Origin: Acidobacteriota bacterium
GTDB lineage: Bacteria; Acidobacteriota; Terriglobia; Terriglobales; Acidobacteriaceae
Assembly (NCBI GenBank): GCA_021792135.1
Contig: JAJYVF010000002.1
Span: 62,001-126,000 of the forward strand
Length of the DNA stretch: 64,000 nucleotides
Direction: 5' to 3'
The translations under genes were made by a program, and so were the position numbers. The notes below the pieces were generated by a model that was not told where the DNA came from, ran no database searches, and was given only the letters and a program-made list of their open reading frames with translations. Each line of letters opens with the position of its first letter. Position 1 is the stretch's first letter. Below are positions 54,800 to 63,828 of the stretch, piece by piece.

Positions 54800-55705
54800 A
54801 TGGCAACAGCTTACGCTATGATCGTCGAACAGAGTAAAGTGTTGTATCGTCTCTTTCTGCACGTCTCTGCTGTATTTCTGCCGCTTTCGCTCGCAGCACC
54901 GACCAACGCCCTGGCAGCCTCCGCTGCCGGCCAGCCCCTGCCCGACGTGCCGACGCTCATCGCGCAGGTCCGGGAACACCAGCGCCAGATGGACAGCGTG
55001 CGCGAAGACTACACGTTTCGCGAGCTGGATGTCACCCAGGAGCTGAACAAAAACGGCAGCGTGAAGAAGACGGAGACCGAGGAAGCGGACATCTTCTACG
55101 TCAACTCCCATGAAGTGCGGCGCGTCATTCAGAGAGACGGCCAGCCCCTGAGCGCCGACGAGGAGAAGAAAGAACAGCAGAATGTGATGAAGGAGATTCA
55201 GCGGGCCCAGTCGACGCCGCCCGGCCAGTTCCCTCCCGGACGCATCGTCATCAGCGTCGGCCGCATTCTCGCGATGGCGAAGTTTTCCAGCCCGCGCCGC
55301 GAGATGCTGGATGGCCGCAGCATGATCGCCTTCGATTTCCAGGGCGATCCGCACGCCAAAGCGCACAACCTCGCCGAAGACGCCGCTCGCAGAACCACCG
55401 GCACAGTCTGGATCGACGAGAAGGACCGCCAGGTGCGCCGCCTGACCGCTCAGCTCACGGACAATGTCCACGCCGGCTTCGGGCTGGTATCTCTTGGCAA
55501 GGGCAGCAGCCTGATCTTCGAGCAGAAGCTGGTCAATAACGAACTGTGGCTGCCGACCGGAGCACAGATCCATCTCGTCGCCCATGCCATCGCCGTCTTC
55601 GGGTTCCGCGCGAATATCCGGATTACCGACGACGACTATCGCAAATTCCGTGCTGTCGCCATGCAGCAGGCAGGCGAAACGGTTGCGCCGCCGGGCACTC
55701 CTTAG
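54800..55705 (+). CDS. Secreted protein of unknown function, acidobacterial type
   Basis: About 301 residues. A signal peptide ends near NALAAS. The mature part begins with a helix (PTLIAQVREHQRQMDSVREDYTF). Beta-strand-rich sequence follows, including GRSMIAFDFQGDP and GTVWIDEKDRQVRRL. The layout resembles LolA/LolB-like or DUF-type outer-membrane lipoprotein-sorting folds, which bind lipids, but the match is not certain. The start is ambiguous: ATG at 54800 or 54818; neither has a strong ribosome site. It is divergent from the holin-family gene. Confidence 0.65.
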   Translation: MATAYAMIVEQSKVLYRLFLHVSAVFLPLSLAAPTNALAASAAGQPLPDVPTLIAQVREHQRQMDSVREDYTFRELDVTQELNKNGSVKKTETEEADIFYVNSHEVRRVIQRDGQPLSADEEKKEQQNVMKEIQRAQSTPPGQFPPGRIVISVGRILAMAKFSSPRREMLDGRSMIAFDFQGDPHAKAHNLAEDAARRTTGTVWIDEKDRQVRRLTAQLTDNVHAGFGLVSLGKGSSLIFEQKLVNNELWLPTGAQIHLVAHAIAVFGFRANIRITDDDYRKFRAVAMQQAGETVAPPGTP

Positions 55706-55740
55706 GCCATCCGCAGCACCCCATCGGAATCCAGACACCA

Positions 55741-56217
55741 ATGAAGGAACTTCTGCTCCGCACCTTCCGGCCAGGCGATGAGCCCGCATTCCGGCAGCTC
55801 AATGAAGACTGGATCCGCAAGTACTTCGCTCTGGAACCGGCCGATCGCAAAGTGCTCGGCGACCCGCGCGCACACATCCTCGATGCCGGCGGCCAGATCT
55901 GCATCGCGGAACTCGGCGGCACGATTATCGGATGCTGCGCGCTCCTCGCCATCGCCCCCGGCGAGCTCGAACTGGCCAAAATGACGGTGGCGGAATCCGC
56001 TCGCGGGCGCGGCGTGGGACGCAGGCTGCTGGAATTCGCGATCGACGAAGCCCGCCGCATGGGCGCATCCCGGCTCTGTCTCGAGTCCAGCAGGCGCGTC
56101 GCCTCGGCGGTCCACCTTTATGAGGAGCTGGGATTTCGCCATTTGCCTGCGCCGCGGCACGCGTCGCAATATGCACGCGCCGACGTGTTCATGGAACTGC
56201 CGCTTGACGCGGACTGA
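55741..56217 (+). CDS. GNAT-family N-acetyltransferase
   Basis: 158 residues. The acetyl-CoA loop is ESARGRGVGRRLLEF (about 84-98) and the C-terminal SSRRVASAVHLYEELGFRHL is usual for GNATs. The start MKELLLRTF is at 55741, 36 bp after the preceding gene on the same strand. The substrate is unknown; many such proteins acetylate small amines or amino acids. Confidence 0.88.
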   Translation: MKELLLRTFRPGDEPAFRQLNEDWIRKYFALEPADRKVLGDPRAHILDAGGQICIAELGGTIIGCCALLAIAPGELELAKMTVAESARGRGVGRRLLEFAIDEARRMGASRLCLESSRRVASAVHLYEELGFRHLPAPRHASQYARADVFMELPLDAD

Positions 56218-56277
56218 CCCTGACCCGGGATGCGGAAGGCCGCCGGAGGCCATTTGGGCGGCCCGCCTGCCGACTGG

Positions 56278-56718
56278 CTACTGAGGCTCCGGTGTACCGG
56301 CCGGAGGCTGGTTCCCCCCGCCCATCATGCCCCGGCGGTGTTCGCGCATCCGCTGCTGCATGGCCTCGTACTTCTGCTTCTGCTGGTCGTTCAGCACCCC
56401 TTCGATGCGGCTCTGGGTGTCCTGCTGAATCGCCAGCATCTGGCTGCGGCGGTCCTCGCGCGAAAGCGACTGATTCTGCCAGAGCGCCTGCGTCTTCTGC
56501 TGACGGTCCAGGAGGATCGGCCTGATCTGGCTCTGCTGGCCGGAGGTAAGGTCGAGCGCCCTGGTCATGTGCGCCAGCTGCTGATCGGGATCCATCCGGT
56601 GGTGGCCGCGAGCCCATTGCCCCTGCGGCTGCTGCGTGCTGCTGTCCTGCGCAGGGACGGACGATGCCCCCAGGGCCAGGATCCCGCCAATTGCAAGAAT
56701 GAAGAGTTTGTTTCTCAT
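56278..56718 (-). CDS. Periplasmic Spy/CpxP-like (LTxxQ) protein
   Basis: 146 residues. A signal peptide ends near VPAQ. A helical region follows with DLTSGQQSQIRPIL and VLNDQQKQKYEAM, the repeated LTxxQ/LNxxQ motif of Spy-type chaperones. The tail is rich in Met, Gly and Arg (MREHRRGMMGGG). Such proteins bind unfolded proteins or metals under envelope stress. Confidence 0.78.
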   Translation of the reverse strand: MRNKLFILAIGGILALGASSVPAQDSSTQQPQGQWARGHHRMDPDQQLAHMTRALDLTSGQQSQIRPILLDRQQKTQALWQNQSLSREDRRSQMLAIQQDTQSRIEGVLNDQQKQKYEAMQQRMREHRRGMMGGGNQPPAGTPEPQ

Positions 56719-56842
56719 GCTTTTTCGTTCCCTCGGTTTGTTCCTGCTGCCCGCTCCGAATCCGGGGTTGCCGGGCCGGATCGTCAGCGTTCACGCGGAA
56801 AGACGAGAGTTCTTCGCTCCGGGACGCAGATCAACTAAAAAA

Positions 56843-57466
56843 TTAGTGCGCAGCGGGAATTGGGGGATCGAGCGCCACCGGCGGCATAGGAACCGGAGCC
56901 GAGCGCAGGCCGCAGCGCAGAAGACCGGGCACAGCTTCCGCCGGATTGGGCAGGTAGGCGTAAGCGAACACCGCCTGGTATTCGCGTTCGCCCGGATAGT
57001 CGCAGCGCGCACAGCTCGGCCGGTAGGCAATGGCGGGATTGTCCCGCATCGGCTCAGCCCACTCCTTCGACCCGCGTGCCGGAACCGTCAGGTAGGCGGC
57101 GTGTACGGGCGGCTGCGCCGGCTGCCAGGCAAACATCGGACCGTGCTCGCGTTCCGCATCCACCAGAGCACCGCCACGACCCGCAGAAGCCCTCCACAGC
57201 CAGCGCTGGCCGACCCGCGCATACCAGTGGGCGCTCGAGGGCACGGGCTGCTCGAGACGGATCGGCCGAGGCGTGCTGTTGTCGATGCGGAAGATAAATC
57301 CCGGTCCGGCGCCCGGTGCCGCCTCAGCGAGATAACTCGCCGTCAGCGTAATCCCCGCACAGGGCAACACGGCAGGTCCGGGCCGATGCGCGGAGCCGGC
57401 TGACACCAGGCCCGCATCCCACAAGAGCAGCAGCAAAAGCAGTGTGATTCGCAGAAGGCGCGTCAT
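56843..57466 (-). CDS. Secreted protein of unknown function with four cysteines
   Basis: 207 residues. An N-terminal signal segment (LLLLLLWDAGLVSAG) is followed by beta-rich sequence: GPGFIFRIDNSTPRPIRL and SSAHWYARVGQRWLW. Cysteines occur in PCAG, CARC and LRCG, possibly as disulfides or a metal site (CARC). No family recognised. It lies 27 bp after the PCYCGC gene on the same strand, suggesting co-transcription. Confidence 0.6.
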   Translation of the reverse strand: MTRLLRITLLLLLLLWDAGLVSAGSAHRPGPAVLPCAGITLTASYLAEAAPGAGPGFIFRIDNSTPRPIRLEQPVPSSAHWYARVGQRWLWRASAGRGGALVDAEREHGPMFAWQPAQPPVHAAYLTVPARGSKEWAEPMRDNPAIAYRPSCARCDYPGEREYQAVFAYAYLPNPAEAVPGLLRCGLRSAPVPMPPVALDPPIPAAH

Positions 57467-57493
57467 AGCAACTCGGCCGGCGCGCTGCCAGGA

Positions 57494-57973
57494 CTAACTG
57501 CGCCCCAGCGCGTCCAGATCGATCGACTCGTACTCCTGGTGTTCGATGCCCTGACGGATCTGCTGCGGGGTCTTGCCCAGTTTGGTCATCTTGTAGGCGT
57601 AAGCCTCTTCCGCCGCGCAGGTGGCGCAGATCGCGCCGTGATTGCCTTCGAAGCAGCTGTGCAGGCTCTTGTGCCCCAGGGCGCGATCGCAGCGGCAGTA
57701 GCAGGGAAGCTGGTACAGCACGTTGGGGATCCGCGCCGCCTCCTTATAGACCTCAACCTGCCACGGCTGCCGGAAATACGGCCCGGTCAGCTGCGCGCCG
57801 GAAAGAATCGGGGGCAGAGCCTGGCCCTTTGCGGGAGGCTGGGCATGGTAGGCAGGGACTTCATCCTGCGGATCCGCCCACTGGGCGTGCACCGCCGGGG
57901 TGCTGACCGGAATCGCGTAAGCCGCAACGATCAGGAGCGCCAGAACAAGGCTGAAGAGGGCTCGTTTGAACAT
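57494..57973 (-). CDS. PCYCGC-motif secreted protein
   Basis: 159 residues. A signal peptide ends near VHAQ. The motif PCYCRCDRALGHKSLHSCF is at about 92-110, followed by HGAICATCAAEE. These cysteines and histidines define the PCYCGC family (PF13798-like), presumed metal or redox proteins of the cell envelope. The ATG at 57973 has AGGAG in front. A terminator-like hairpin lies about 85 bp upstream, so it may be subject to attenuation or have a separate promoter. Confidence 0.8.
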   Translation of the reverse strand: MFKRALFSLVLALLIVAAYAIPVSTPAVHAQWADPQDEVPAYHAQPPAKGQALPPILSGAQLTGPYFRQPWQVEVYKEAARIPNVLYQLPCYCRCDRALGHKSLHSCFEGNHGAICATCAAEEAYAYKMTKLGKTPQQIRQGIEHQEYESIDLDALGRS

Positions 57974-58056
57974 CCGAATCTCCTGGAGCCAATGGTAACC
58001 CCAGCGGACCTGAGGACGATGCGAGAGGAGTTACGCTGCGCCGATTCTGCCGTCAG

Positions 58057-58248
58057 CAAAAAAAGACGGCACGAACGTTGATTTGTCCGTGCCGGGAGGC
58101 CAGTGACGCAACTTGAAAACTCTGCGAACCGCCCGGGATTGCTTCCGTCACCGGTGTGGCTCAAAACTCTTCACTACCTAAGATGCCTGTTGGACAGTTC
58201 CCGCTGCAGGAAAGTTCCAAAATCGGGAAATTTTCTCTCCTGTCCTTT
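58057..58248 (-). ncRNA. Candidate structured RNA or 5' leader with intrinsic terminator
   Basis: On the minus strand a promoter-like pair (58255-58283) is followed by about 190 bases ending in a strong terminator (58058-58094). No protein frame is supported in it. Internal pairing is extensive: CCGGTGACG (58154-58146) with CGTCACTGG (58108-58100), and a GGACAG/CTGTCC pair near the 5' end. It could be an independent small RNA, or a leader controlling the PCYCGC gene that begins 85 bases beyond. No known family (for example 6S RNA or a riboswitch class) could be assigned by eye. Confidence 0.5.
58058..58094 (-). terminator. Strong intrinsic terminator without an upstream protein gene
   Basis: On the minus strand CGGCACG, a fourteen-base loop, then CGTGCCG, TC, and seven T (58064-58058). 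No minus-strand coding sequence ends upstream of it within 500 bp, and it precedes the PCYCGC gene. Confidence 0.75.
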
Positions 58249-58254
58249 CCAAAT

Positions 58255-58283
58255 AGTGTAAGCCCGATTCTCCACCCACACAA
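58255..58283 (-). promoter_or_regulatory. Putative sigma-70-type promoter of the candidate RNA
   Basis: On the minus strand TTGTGT (58283-58278), a 17-bp spacer, then TACACT (58260-58255). Each hexamer matches four of six consensus bases. Transcription would begin near 58248. Confidence 0.4.
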
Positions 58284-58346
58284 GCCTTCTGTGCAATTTA
58301 ATATTTTTACGGGCCCCGATTCTCTTTTGGCCCTACGAAATTCCGT

Positions 58347-58547
58347 ATGCCCACGCCCGAAATCCAGCCGGAATCCCCTCCCGGCAACCGTCTCCGTGTC
58401 CTGCGCACCGGACTGCTGATCGCCGGCTCCGCTCTCTTCGGAGGTCTTGCCGTCGCCTTCTGGAACCGCAAATCCCTTGCGCGCCTGCGTCAGCCTGTCG
58501 AGGTTCCCGAAAGACCCCCTGCGGAACCGGACGCGGAAGACACCTGA
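58347..58547 (+). CDS. Small single-helix membrane protein
   Basis: 66 residues. A polar start (PTPEIQPESPPGN), one transmembrane helix (LLIAGSALFGGLAVAFW, about 23-39) and an acidic Pro-rich tail (VPERPPAEPDAEDT). No homologous family is recognised. The composition is plausible for a real protein. No strong ribosome site was seen. Confidence 0.5.
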   Translation: MPTPEIQPESPPGNRLRVLRTGLLIAGSALFGGLAVAFWNRKSLARLRQPVEVPERPPAEPDAEDT

Positions 58548-58609
58548 ACGCTGCGGGGCATTCTTCCTGTGAAAATCGCCCGGAGGACCAGAATCGGGCT
58601 CCCGGCTCG

Positions 58610-58888
58610 CTAGCCCAGGCTGTCGATCCCGGCCGCCAGATCGAAATCCCGCTCCGTCAGGCCCCCGGCGTCATGGCTCACCAGAGCCAGGCGCACCTTG
58701 TTGTAGCGGATATCGATGTCCGGATGGTGCCCGGCGCCTTCGGCCATCTCTGCCACGCCGTTGACGAACTGCATGGCTTCGACAAAATTGGCAAACTCGC
58801 AATGGCGCACGAGCTCCTTACCCTCGAGCTTCCACAGCGGCAGCGAGCTCAGCCTGGCAGCGACAATCCTTTCGTCCAGTACCGGCAT
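58610..58888 (-). CDS. phhB: Pterin-4a-carbinolamine dehydratase
   Basis: 92 residues. The active-site segment is EGAGHHPDIDIRYNKV (about 52-67), with the catalytic histidine pair, and LVSHDAGGLTERD follows. It recycles tetrahydrobiopterin for aromatic amino-acid hydroxylases; DCoH-like regulation is also known. GGAGG lies before the ATG. No hydroxylase gene is near. Confidence 0.92.
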   Translation of the reverse strand: MPVLDERIVAARLSSLPLWKLEGKELVRHCEFANFVEAMQFVNGVAEMAEGAGHHPDIDIRYNKVRLALVSHDAGGLTERDFDLAAGIDSLG

Positions 58889-58928
58889 GCGAATCCCTCC
58901 ACGTCAGGAATGTCAGGGGCGAGCGCGA

Positions 58929-60071
58929 TTATACCTTCAGATCGTCGATGGAGCCGGCGAACGAGAGCGGAGAAAAGCGCGGGTGCCGCGTCATCTCGGC
59001 CCGCAGATCCTCCCACAGGCTGTCCGGCAGGCCAAGGAAAACCTCGACGACGCCGGGATCGAACTGCGTCCCTGCACACCTCTCGATCTCCCGCCGCGCG
59101 ACGGCATAAGTACTCGCCCTGCGGTAGGGACGGTCGGAGGTGATGGCATCCAGTGTATCGGCAACAGAGAAGATGCGCGCCCCGAGCGGAATCTGATCGC
59201 CATGAAGGCCGCGCGGGTAGCCGTTGCCGTCGTAGTACTCCTGGTGACTGTAAACGATTTCAGCCGCTTCCTCAAGAAATGGGATCTTGCGCAGGATCTG
59301 ATAGCCGCGAGCGCAGTGCTCGCGCATGACCGCCTGCTCCTCCGCATCCAGCTTTCCCGGCTTGAGCAGGATCGCATCCGGTATTGCCATCTTGCCGATG
59401 TCGTGCAGGAAGGCCCCGCGGGCGATGACCCGCGTCTGCGACATCTCTACCCCGCAGTGCCGCGCCAGGGCAATGGTGTAAGCGGTCACCCGCCGCGAAT
59501 GCCCCTCGGTTTCCGCGTCCTTCAGGTCCAGAGCATCGCCCAGAGCCTCGAGCGTGATGTCGTAGGAGCGCTCCAGATCCGTCATGGCCTGCCGCAACAT
59601 CTCCGTGCGCGCAGAAACCAGTTGCTCCAGATTGTGCCGGTAGACGGAGTTCTGCTGGACGAGGCGCCGGTAGTCGAGTGCCCTCCGTACGGTTACCAGC
59701 AGCTGCTCTTTTTCAAAGGGCTTCAGCAGATAGTCGTAGGCGCCCTTGCGCATCGCCGAAATGGCGACCCCTACGTCGTGGATGGCGGTGACCATCACCA
59801 TCGGGGTGTCGGGATGCACTTCCCGGATCCGCTCGAGCAGCCCGATGCCGTCCAGTCCGTTCATCACGATATCGGAGAGGATCAGGTCGTAGGGCGGGTC
59901 ATTCTGCACGCGCTCGATGGCTTCCAGGCCGTTCGCGGCGAGGATCGGCGTGTAGTTGGACTTCTCCAGCATGGCGGCCATCAGGGTGCGAACATGCGGC
60001 TCGTCATCGACGATCAGAATTCGCTCTGACGCCACTTCCCCCCCACGTCCGGAGCTCAGTCCGCGCGCCAT
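58929..60071 (-). CDS. Response regulator with HD-GYP phosphodiesterase output
   Basis: 380 residues. The receiver domain (about 14-130) has IVDDE, the aspartate of LILSDIVMNG and the lysine of LLKPF. A coiled linker leads to the HD-GYP domain with HSRRV, FLHDIGKMAIPD and the GYP segment EYYDGNGYPRGL, which together bind two or three metals. Such proteins degrade cyclic di-GMP (or cGAMP) in response to a kinase. The ATG at 60071 is used; a TTG at 60101 with AGGATAG before it is an alternative. Confidence 0.9.
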   Translation of the reverse strand: MARGLSSGRGGEVASERILIVDDEPHVRTLMAAMLEKSNYTPILAANGLEAIERVQNDPPYDLILSDIVMNGLDGIGLLERIREVHPDTPMVMVTAIHDVGVAISAMRKGAYDYLLKPFEKEQLLVTVRRALDYRRLVQQNSVYRHNLEQLVSARTEMLRQAMTDLERSYDITLEALGDALDLKDAETEGHSRRVTAYTIALARHCGVEMSQTRVIARGAFLHDIGKMAIPDAILLKPGKLDAEEQAVMREHCARGYQILRKIPFLEEAAEIVYSHQEYYDGNGYPRGLHGDQIPLGARIFSVADTLDAITSDRPYRRASTYAVARREIERCAGTQFDPGVVEVFLGLPDSLWEDLRAEMTRHPRFSPLSFAGSIDDLKV

Positions 60072-60322
60072 CAGTTTTTTCGGTTCGGCCAGGATACCCA
60101 ATCTATCCTACCTTGATGCTTTTCAAGCCATCGGCGCAATTCCCGGAATGTGGGATCCCTGTGGGTCATTTGGGTTGATTTGGCGCGAATTGACGCATTC
60201 GCCCCGTCGGCTCCGCGCCGGTCCCGCGGGAACTCTGAGCAGGGTGCCGGCGTCCGGTTTTTCCATACCCTCGCGTGGTAGTCTTTTCTTGCTGGTATCC
60301 CCTGCTGGAACAAGGCAAGCCC

Positions 60323-60862
60323 ATGTTGCTCGACCCGGAAAAGCACTTCGCAAACGTGGCAGCGCGGGAGATGGCCCCCAGGACCCTGGAACAACGGCAG
60401 CGGGACGTGTACGACAGTCACCGGCATCGCATCTTCTCCGTCTCCTGCTACATGACCGGCAGCGAAATCGAGGCTGAAGACCTGCTGACGGGTACGTTTG
60501 TGCGCGCCTTCGGCCGCGCCGAGGAGCCCGACCGGGAAATGATCGACCAGTCGCTGCTGGAGGAACTCCGCGAGCAGATGGTGCTCCAGGATGACGCCTG
60601 CGACCTGCCCCTGACGCCCGCCGAAGCCCTGCCGCCCGGTCGCAACATCCTTCGGACCGACCTCGAGGAAGCCATCCGCTGTCTGCCCTCCACCGAGCGT
60701 CTCGTCTTCTTGCTGATGGACGTCGAGGGCTATCCGGCGCCGCGCATTGCCGGGCTGCTCGCCATCAGCACCTCCGAGGTGCTGCGCACTGCCGTCGCCG
60801 CGCGCATTCGGCTCCGCGCCAAACTGGCCACCCTGAGTCAGAGCGATCAGCAGGCGGCCTGA
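60323..60862 (+). CDS. ECF-like sigma factor (shortened)
   Basis: 179 residues. A region-2-like part (DVYDSHRHRIFSVSCYMTG, AEDLLTGTFVRAFG) and a region-4-like part (LPSTERLVFLLMDVEGYPAPRIAGLLAIS) are present, with an unusual acidic linker between them. AAGG seven bases before the ATG at 60323 decides the start. No anti-sigma gene is adjacent. It may be a regulatory sigma factor with atypical promoter preference; confidence in activity is moderate. Confidence 0.7.
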   Translation: MLLDPEKHFANVAAREMAPRTLEQRQRDVYDSHRHRIFSVSCYMTGSEIEAEDLLTGTFVRAFGRAEEPDREMIDQSLLEELREQMVLQDDACDLPLTPAEALPPGRNILRTDLEEAIRCLPSTERLVFLLMDVEGYPAPRIAGLLAISTSEVLRTAVAARIRLRAKLATLSQSDQQAA

Positions 60863-60883
60863 CCCGCTTCCGCCTCCTGTCTC

Positions 60884-62296
60884 CTAAGAAGAACCGCCCC
60901 GCTTGCGCGCCTCCTCCTGCTGTGCGCGCCGGTTTCCGGCCCAGTCAGGCTTGTTCGTCTGCCGCGCGCGCCCCAGCGCCAGAGCATCGGCGGGAACGTC
61001 GTCGGTAATCACGGATCCCGCGCCGATGTACGCCCCTTCGCCGATCGAAACCGGCGCCACCAGGGCCGAATCGCTCCCCACAAAGACCCGGTCGCCGATG
61101 ACGGTGGGGAATTTGCTCACACCGTCGTAGTTGCAGGTAATCGTTCCCGCCCCGATGTTGACACCGCTGCCGATCTGCGCGTCGCCCAGGTAGGTGAGGT
61201 GGTTGGCCTTCGATCCCGGCCCCATGCGGGTCTTCTTGGTTTCCACGAAATTGCCCAGATGGACGTTTTCGCACAGATGCGAGCCGGGACGGAGGTGCGC
61301 AAACGGGCCGATCTGCGCGCCCTTTTCCACCTGCGACTGCTCCAGCACGCAGGACTGCTGGATGAGCACATGATCGCCGACCGTCATGTTCTCGAGAACG
61401 GAATACGAGCGGATGCGGCAGTCGCTGCCGACGCGCGTCGCGCCCAGCAACTGCACAAAGGGCTCAATGATGGTGTCCGGCCCCACTTCAACCCCTGCGT
61501 CGAGGATCACCGTTTCCGGACGGTAGATGGTGACGCCCTCCGCCATGAGCCGGCGCGCAAGGTTCATGCGCAGCTCGCGGTCGAGTTCCATCATCTCGGC
61601 GATGGTATTCGCGCCCAGCACTTCGCTCGCCTGTCCCGCCTCGATCGCCACGACCCGCTCCCCGGCTTCCGCCAGAATCTCCGCCATGTCCGTCAGGTAG
61701 AGTTCCCTGTGCGCATTGTCGGTCTGCAGCCTGCCGATATGGCTGTAGAGAGCCGCACGCTCAAATGCGTAAATCCCGGAGTTGATCTCACCTGTGCCTG
61801 CCTGCTCGGCATTCAGCGCCTTGTGCTCGACAATGGCCAGGACCTCCGGCTCTCCCGGCGTCTTCCGGAGCACGCGCCCGTAACCGGCCGGATCCTCGGG
61901 GACGGCGGTCAAAATCGTCATCGCAGCCTTTTCGCGCAGATGAAAGTCGCGCAGCGCCAGGATGGTTTCCGGCCGCAGCAGAGGCACGTCGCCCGAGAGC
62001 ACAATCAGATGGCTGTACTCCCGCGTCTCGCGCTCCGCGCACTGGATCGCATGCCCCGTCCCGAGCTGCCGTTCCTGCTCCACAAAACGGACCCCGGTCT
62101 CGCGCACGGCGGACTGCACCGCCTCGGCCTGATGGCCCACGACCACCAGGATATCCCGCGGAGGCACCACCTGCGCGGCCGCGGCAATCACATGGGACAA
62201 CAGCAGGCGCCCACCGATCTCATGCAGCACCTTGGCACGCTTCGATTTGAGCCGCGTCCCCTTGCCCGCGGCCATGATGACGATTCCCAGTCGCAT
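60884..62296 (-). CDS. glmU: Bifunctional UDP-GlcNAc pyrophosphorylase/glucosamine-1-P acetyltransferase
   Basis: 470 residues. The N-terminal pyrophosphorylase has IMAAGKGTRLKSKRAKVLH (about 7-25) and the left-handed beta-helix acetyltransferase follows from about 255, with GSHLCENVHLGNFVETKK and ANHLTYLGDAQIGSGVNIG. It makes UDP-GlcNAc for peptidoglycan and lipopolysaccharide in the cytoplasm. The ATG at 62296 has AGGGG before it; the frame opens four codons earlier. Confidence 0.95.
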   Translation of the reverse strand: MRLGIVIMAAGKGTRLKSKRAKVLHEIGGRLLLSHVIAAAAQVVPPRDILVVVGHQAEAVQSAVRETGVRFVEQERQLGTGHAIQCAERETREYSHLIVLSGDVPLLRPETILALRDFHLREKAAMTILTAVPEDPAGYGRVLRKTPGEPEVLAIVEHKALNAEQAGTGEINSGIYAFERAALYSHIGRLQTDNAHRELYLTDMAEILAEAGERVVAIEAGQASEVLGANTIAEMMELDRELRMNLARRLMAEGVTIYRPETVILDAGVEVGPDTIIEPFVQLLGATRVGSDCRIRSYSVLENMTVGDHVLIQQSCVLEQSQVEKGAQIGPFAHLRPGSHLCENVHLGNFVETKKTRMGPGSKANHLTYLGDAQIGSGVNIGAGTITCNYDGVSKFPTVIGDRVFVGSDSALVAPVSIGEGAYIGAGSVITDDVPADALALGRARQTNKPDWAGNRRAQQEEARKRGGSS

Positions 62297-62325
62297 GATC
62301 CCCTGCAATCCCTTTCACCCGCCGC

Positions 62326-63828
62326 CTATTCCTGTGCGCCGCCCAGTTCCTCGCGCATCTGCGGCGGAATTGGAATCGTGACGTCCAGCACCTGTTCCTG
62401 TCCCAGGCCGAGCAGGCTCAGCGGCCTCCCGAACTGCGTATCGTTGCCCACCACCAGCACGGCCAGCTTCGCCGGATCGATGTACCGGTGCGCAACCCGC
62501 TCCAGGTCGGCGACCGTCACACGTTCCACTCCTTCACGATACTTCTCCAGAAAATCCGGCGGGTAGTGATAGAACTCGAGCGCGGCCGCCTCGTTCAGCA
62601 CCTTCTCCCTGGTGTCGTAGCGGAAGATGAAGGAATTCAGAAGCTGATCCTTCGCGGTCTTCAGCTCATCGTCGGCGAAGGGCTGCGTCCGCAGATCGCC
62701 GATTTCCTTCAGCATCTCCCGGGCCGCCTCCTCGGTGCTCGCGCTTTTGGTAGCCGCAACCGTATAGAACATGCCGGGGTGATCATAGGATGCTCCGTAG
62801 ACCCCGTAGACGGAGTACGCCAGGCCCAGCCTGGTGCGCACATCCTGGAAGAGCCGGGAGCCGAATCCGCCGGAGAAGATCTCGTTCATCACGCTGAGCG
62901 CGTAGTAGTCGGGGTTTCTGCGCTCCGTGCCGACGCCCACGATCCACACGTTGCTCTGGTTCACGTCCGCCTTCTTCACCAGATACACGCCGGGCTTCGG
63001 CCCCGGCACCGGGACCTGCGGAGACTTCCATGCCGGGCCGCGGGGCAGCTTTTCAAAGGTGCCGCGGAGGGTCTTCTCCATCGCCGCGGCATCGAAGTCG
63101 CCTTCGACGCCGATAATGATGTTGTTGGGAACGACGGTCCTGGTGTGCCACGCAGTCAGATCCGCGAGCGTCACCGCCATGGTGGTGGCGATCTCCGGCT
63201 GCCGCACATAAGGACTGTGCGCGCCATAGACCAGCTTCGCCGCTTCGCGCGCGGCAATGCCCCCGGCATCGTCATTGCGGCGCACGATACCGGCCATCTC
63301 CTGTTGCTTCGCGAGCGCCAGCTTCTGCTCATCGAAGGCAGGGTGCAGGAGCAGATCGACAGCGATGGCGAAGACCTGGTCTTCATCCTTCTTCAGGCAG
63401 GACCAGCTCACGGCTGTGGAGTCGTCGTCGCCGCTGGTCTCCACTTTGGCAGCCTTCGCTTCCAGCAAATCGTCGAGCGCGTCGCCGCTGTGCCCGGCGG
63501 TGCCGCTGGTGCGCCAGGTCTGCGCATAGAGATCCACAAGGCCGGCTCTCTCCGCAGGTTCCGACTGCGAGCCACCACGCATTTCGATAAAGCCGTTGAT
63601 GAAGGGCAGCTCGTGATCCTCCTGGAGCAGGATGACCAGGCCGTTGCTCAGTTCAATGCGCTTCGGCTGCTGCGGGTGGAAGGGGTGCAGCGGCGGGATG
63701 GCAATCTTCTCCCATGCGCCCGGCTGCTTCGCCTCGCGCGCATCCGGCGGAATGGCCGGCGTGGTGACCTGCGCCTGCGCGAAAGCCACGCCGAGAAGCA
63801 GAAACGCTGCCAGCCACCGTCTTCTCAT
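62326..63828 (-). CDS. M16-family peptidase subunit lacking the zinc motif
   Basis: 500 residues. A signal peptide ends near AQAQ (about 20). Two M16 domains follow. Where HxxEH is expected, the sequence reads GLVDLYAQTWRTSG, so the zinc site is missing. The C-terminal domain retains FGSRLFQDVRTRLGLAYSVYG, which forms the substrate-binding R/Y pair. Such proteins usually pair with an active M16 subunit. Its start overlaps the stop of the upstream M16 gene (ATGA), supporting a heterodimer. Confidence 0.87.
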   Translation of the reverse strand: MRRRWLAAFLLLGVAFAQAQVTTPAIPPDAREAKQPGAWEKIAIPPLHPFHPQQPKRIELSNGLVILLQEDHELPFINGFIEMRGGSQSEPAERAGLVDLYAQTWRTSGTAGHSGDALDDLLEAKAAKVETSGDDDSTAVSWSCLKKDEDQVFAIAVDLLLHPAFDEQKLALAKQQEMAGIVRRNDDAGGIAAREAAKLVYGAHSPYVRQPEIATTMAVTLADLTAWHTRTVVPNNIIIGVEGDFDAAAMEKTLRGTFEKLPRGPAWKSPQVPVPGPKPGVYLVKKADVNQSNVWIVGVGTERRNPDYYALSVMNEIFSGGFGSRLFQDVRTRLGLAYSVYGVYGASYDHPGMFYTVAATKSASTEEAAREMLKEIGDLRTQPFADDELKTAKDQLLNSFIFRYDTREKVLNEAAALEFYHYPPDFLEKYREGVERVTVADLERVAHRYIDPAKLAVLVVGNDTQFGRPLSLLGLGQEQVLDVTIPIPPQMREELGGAQE

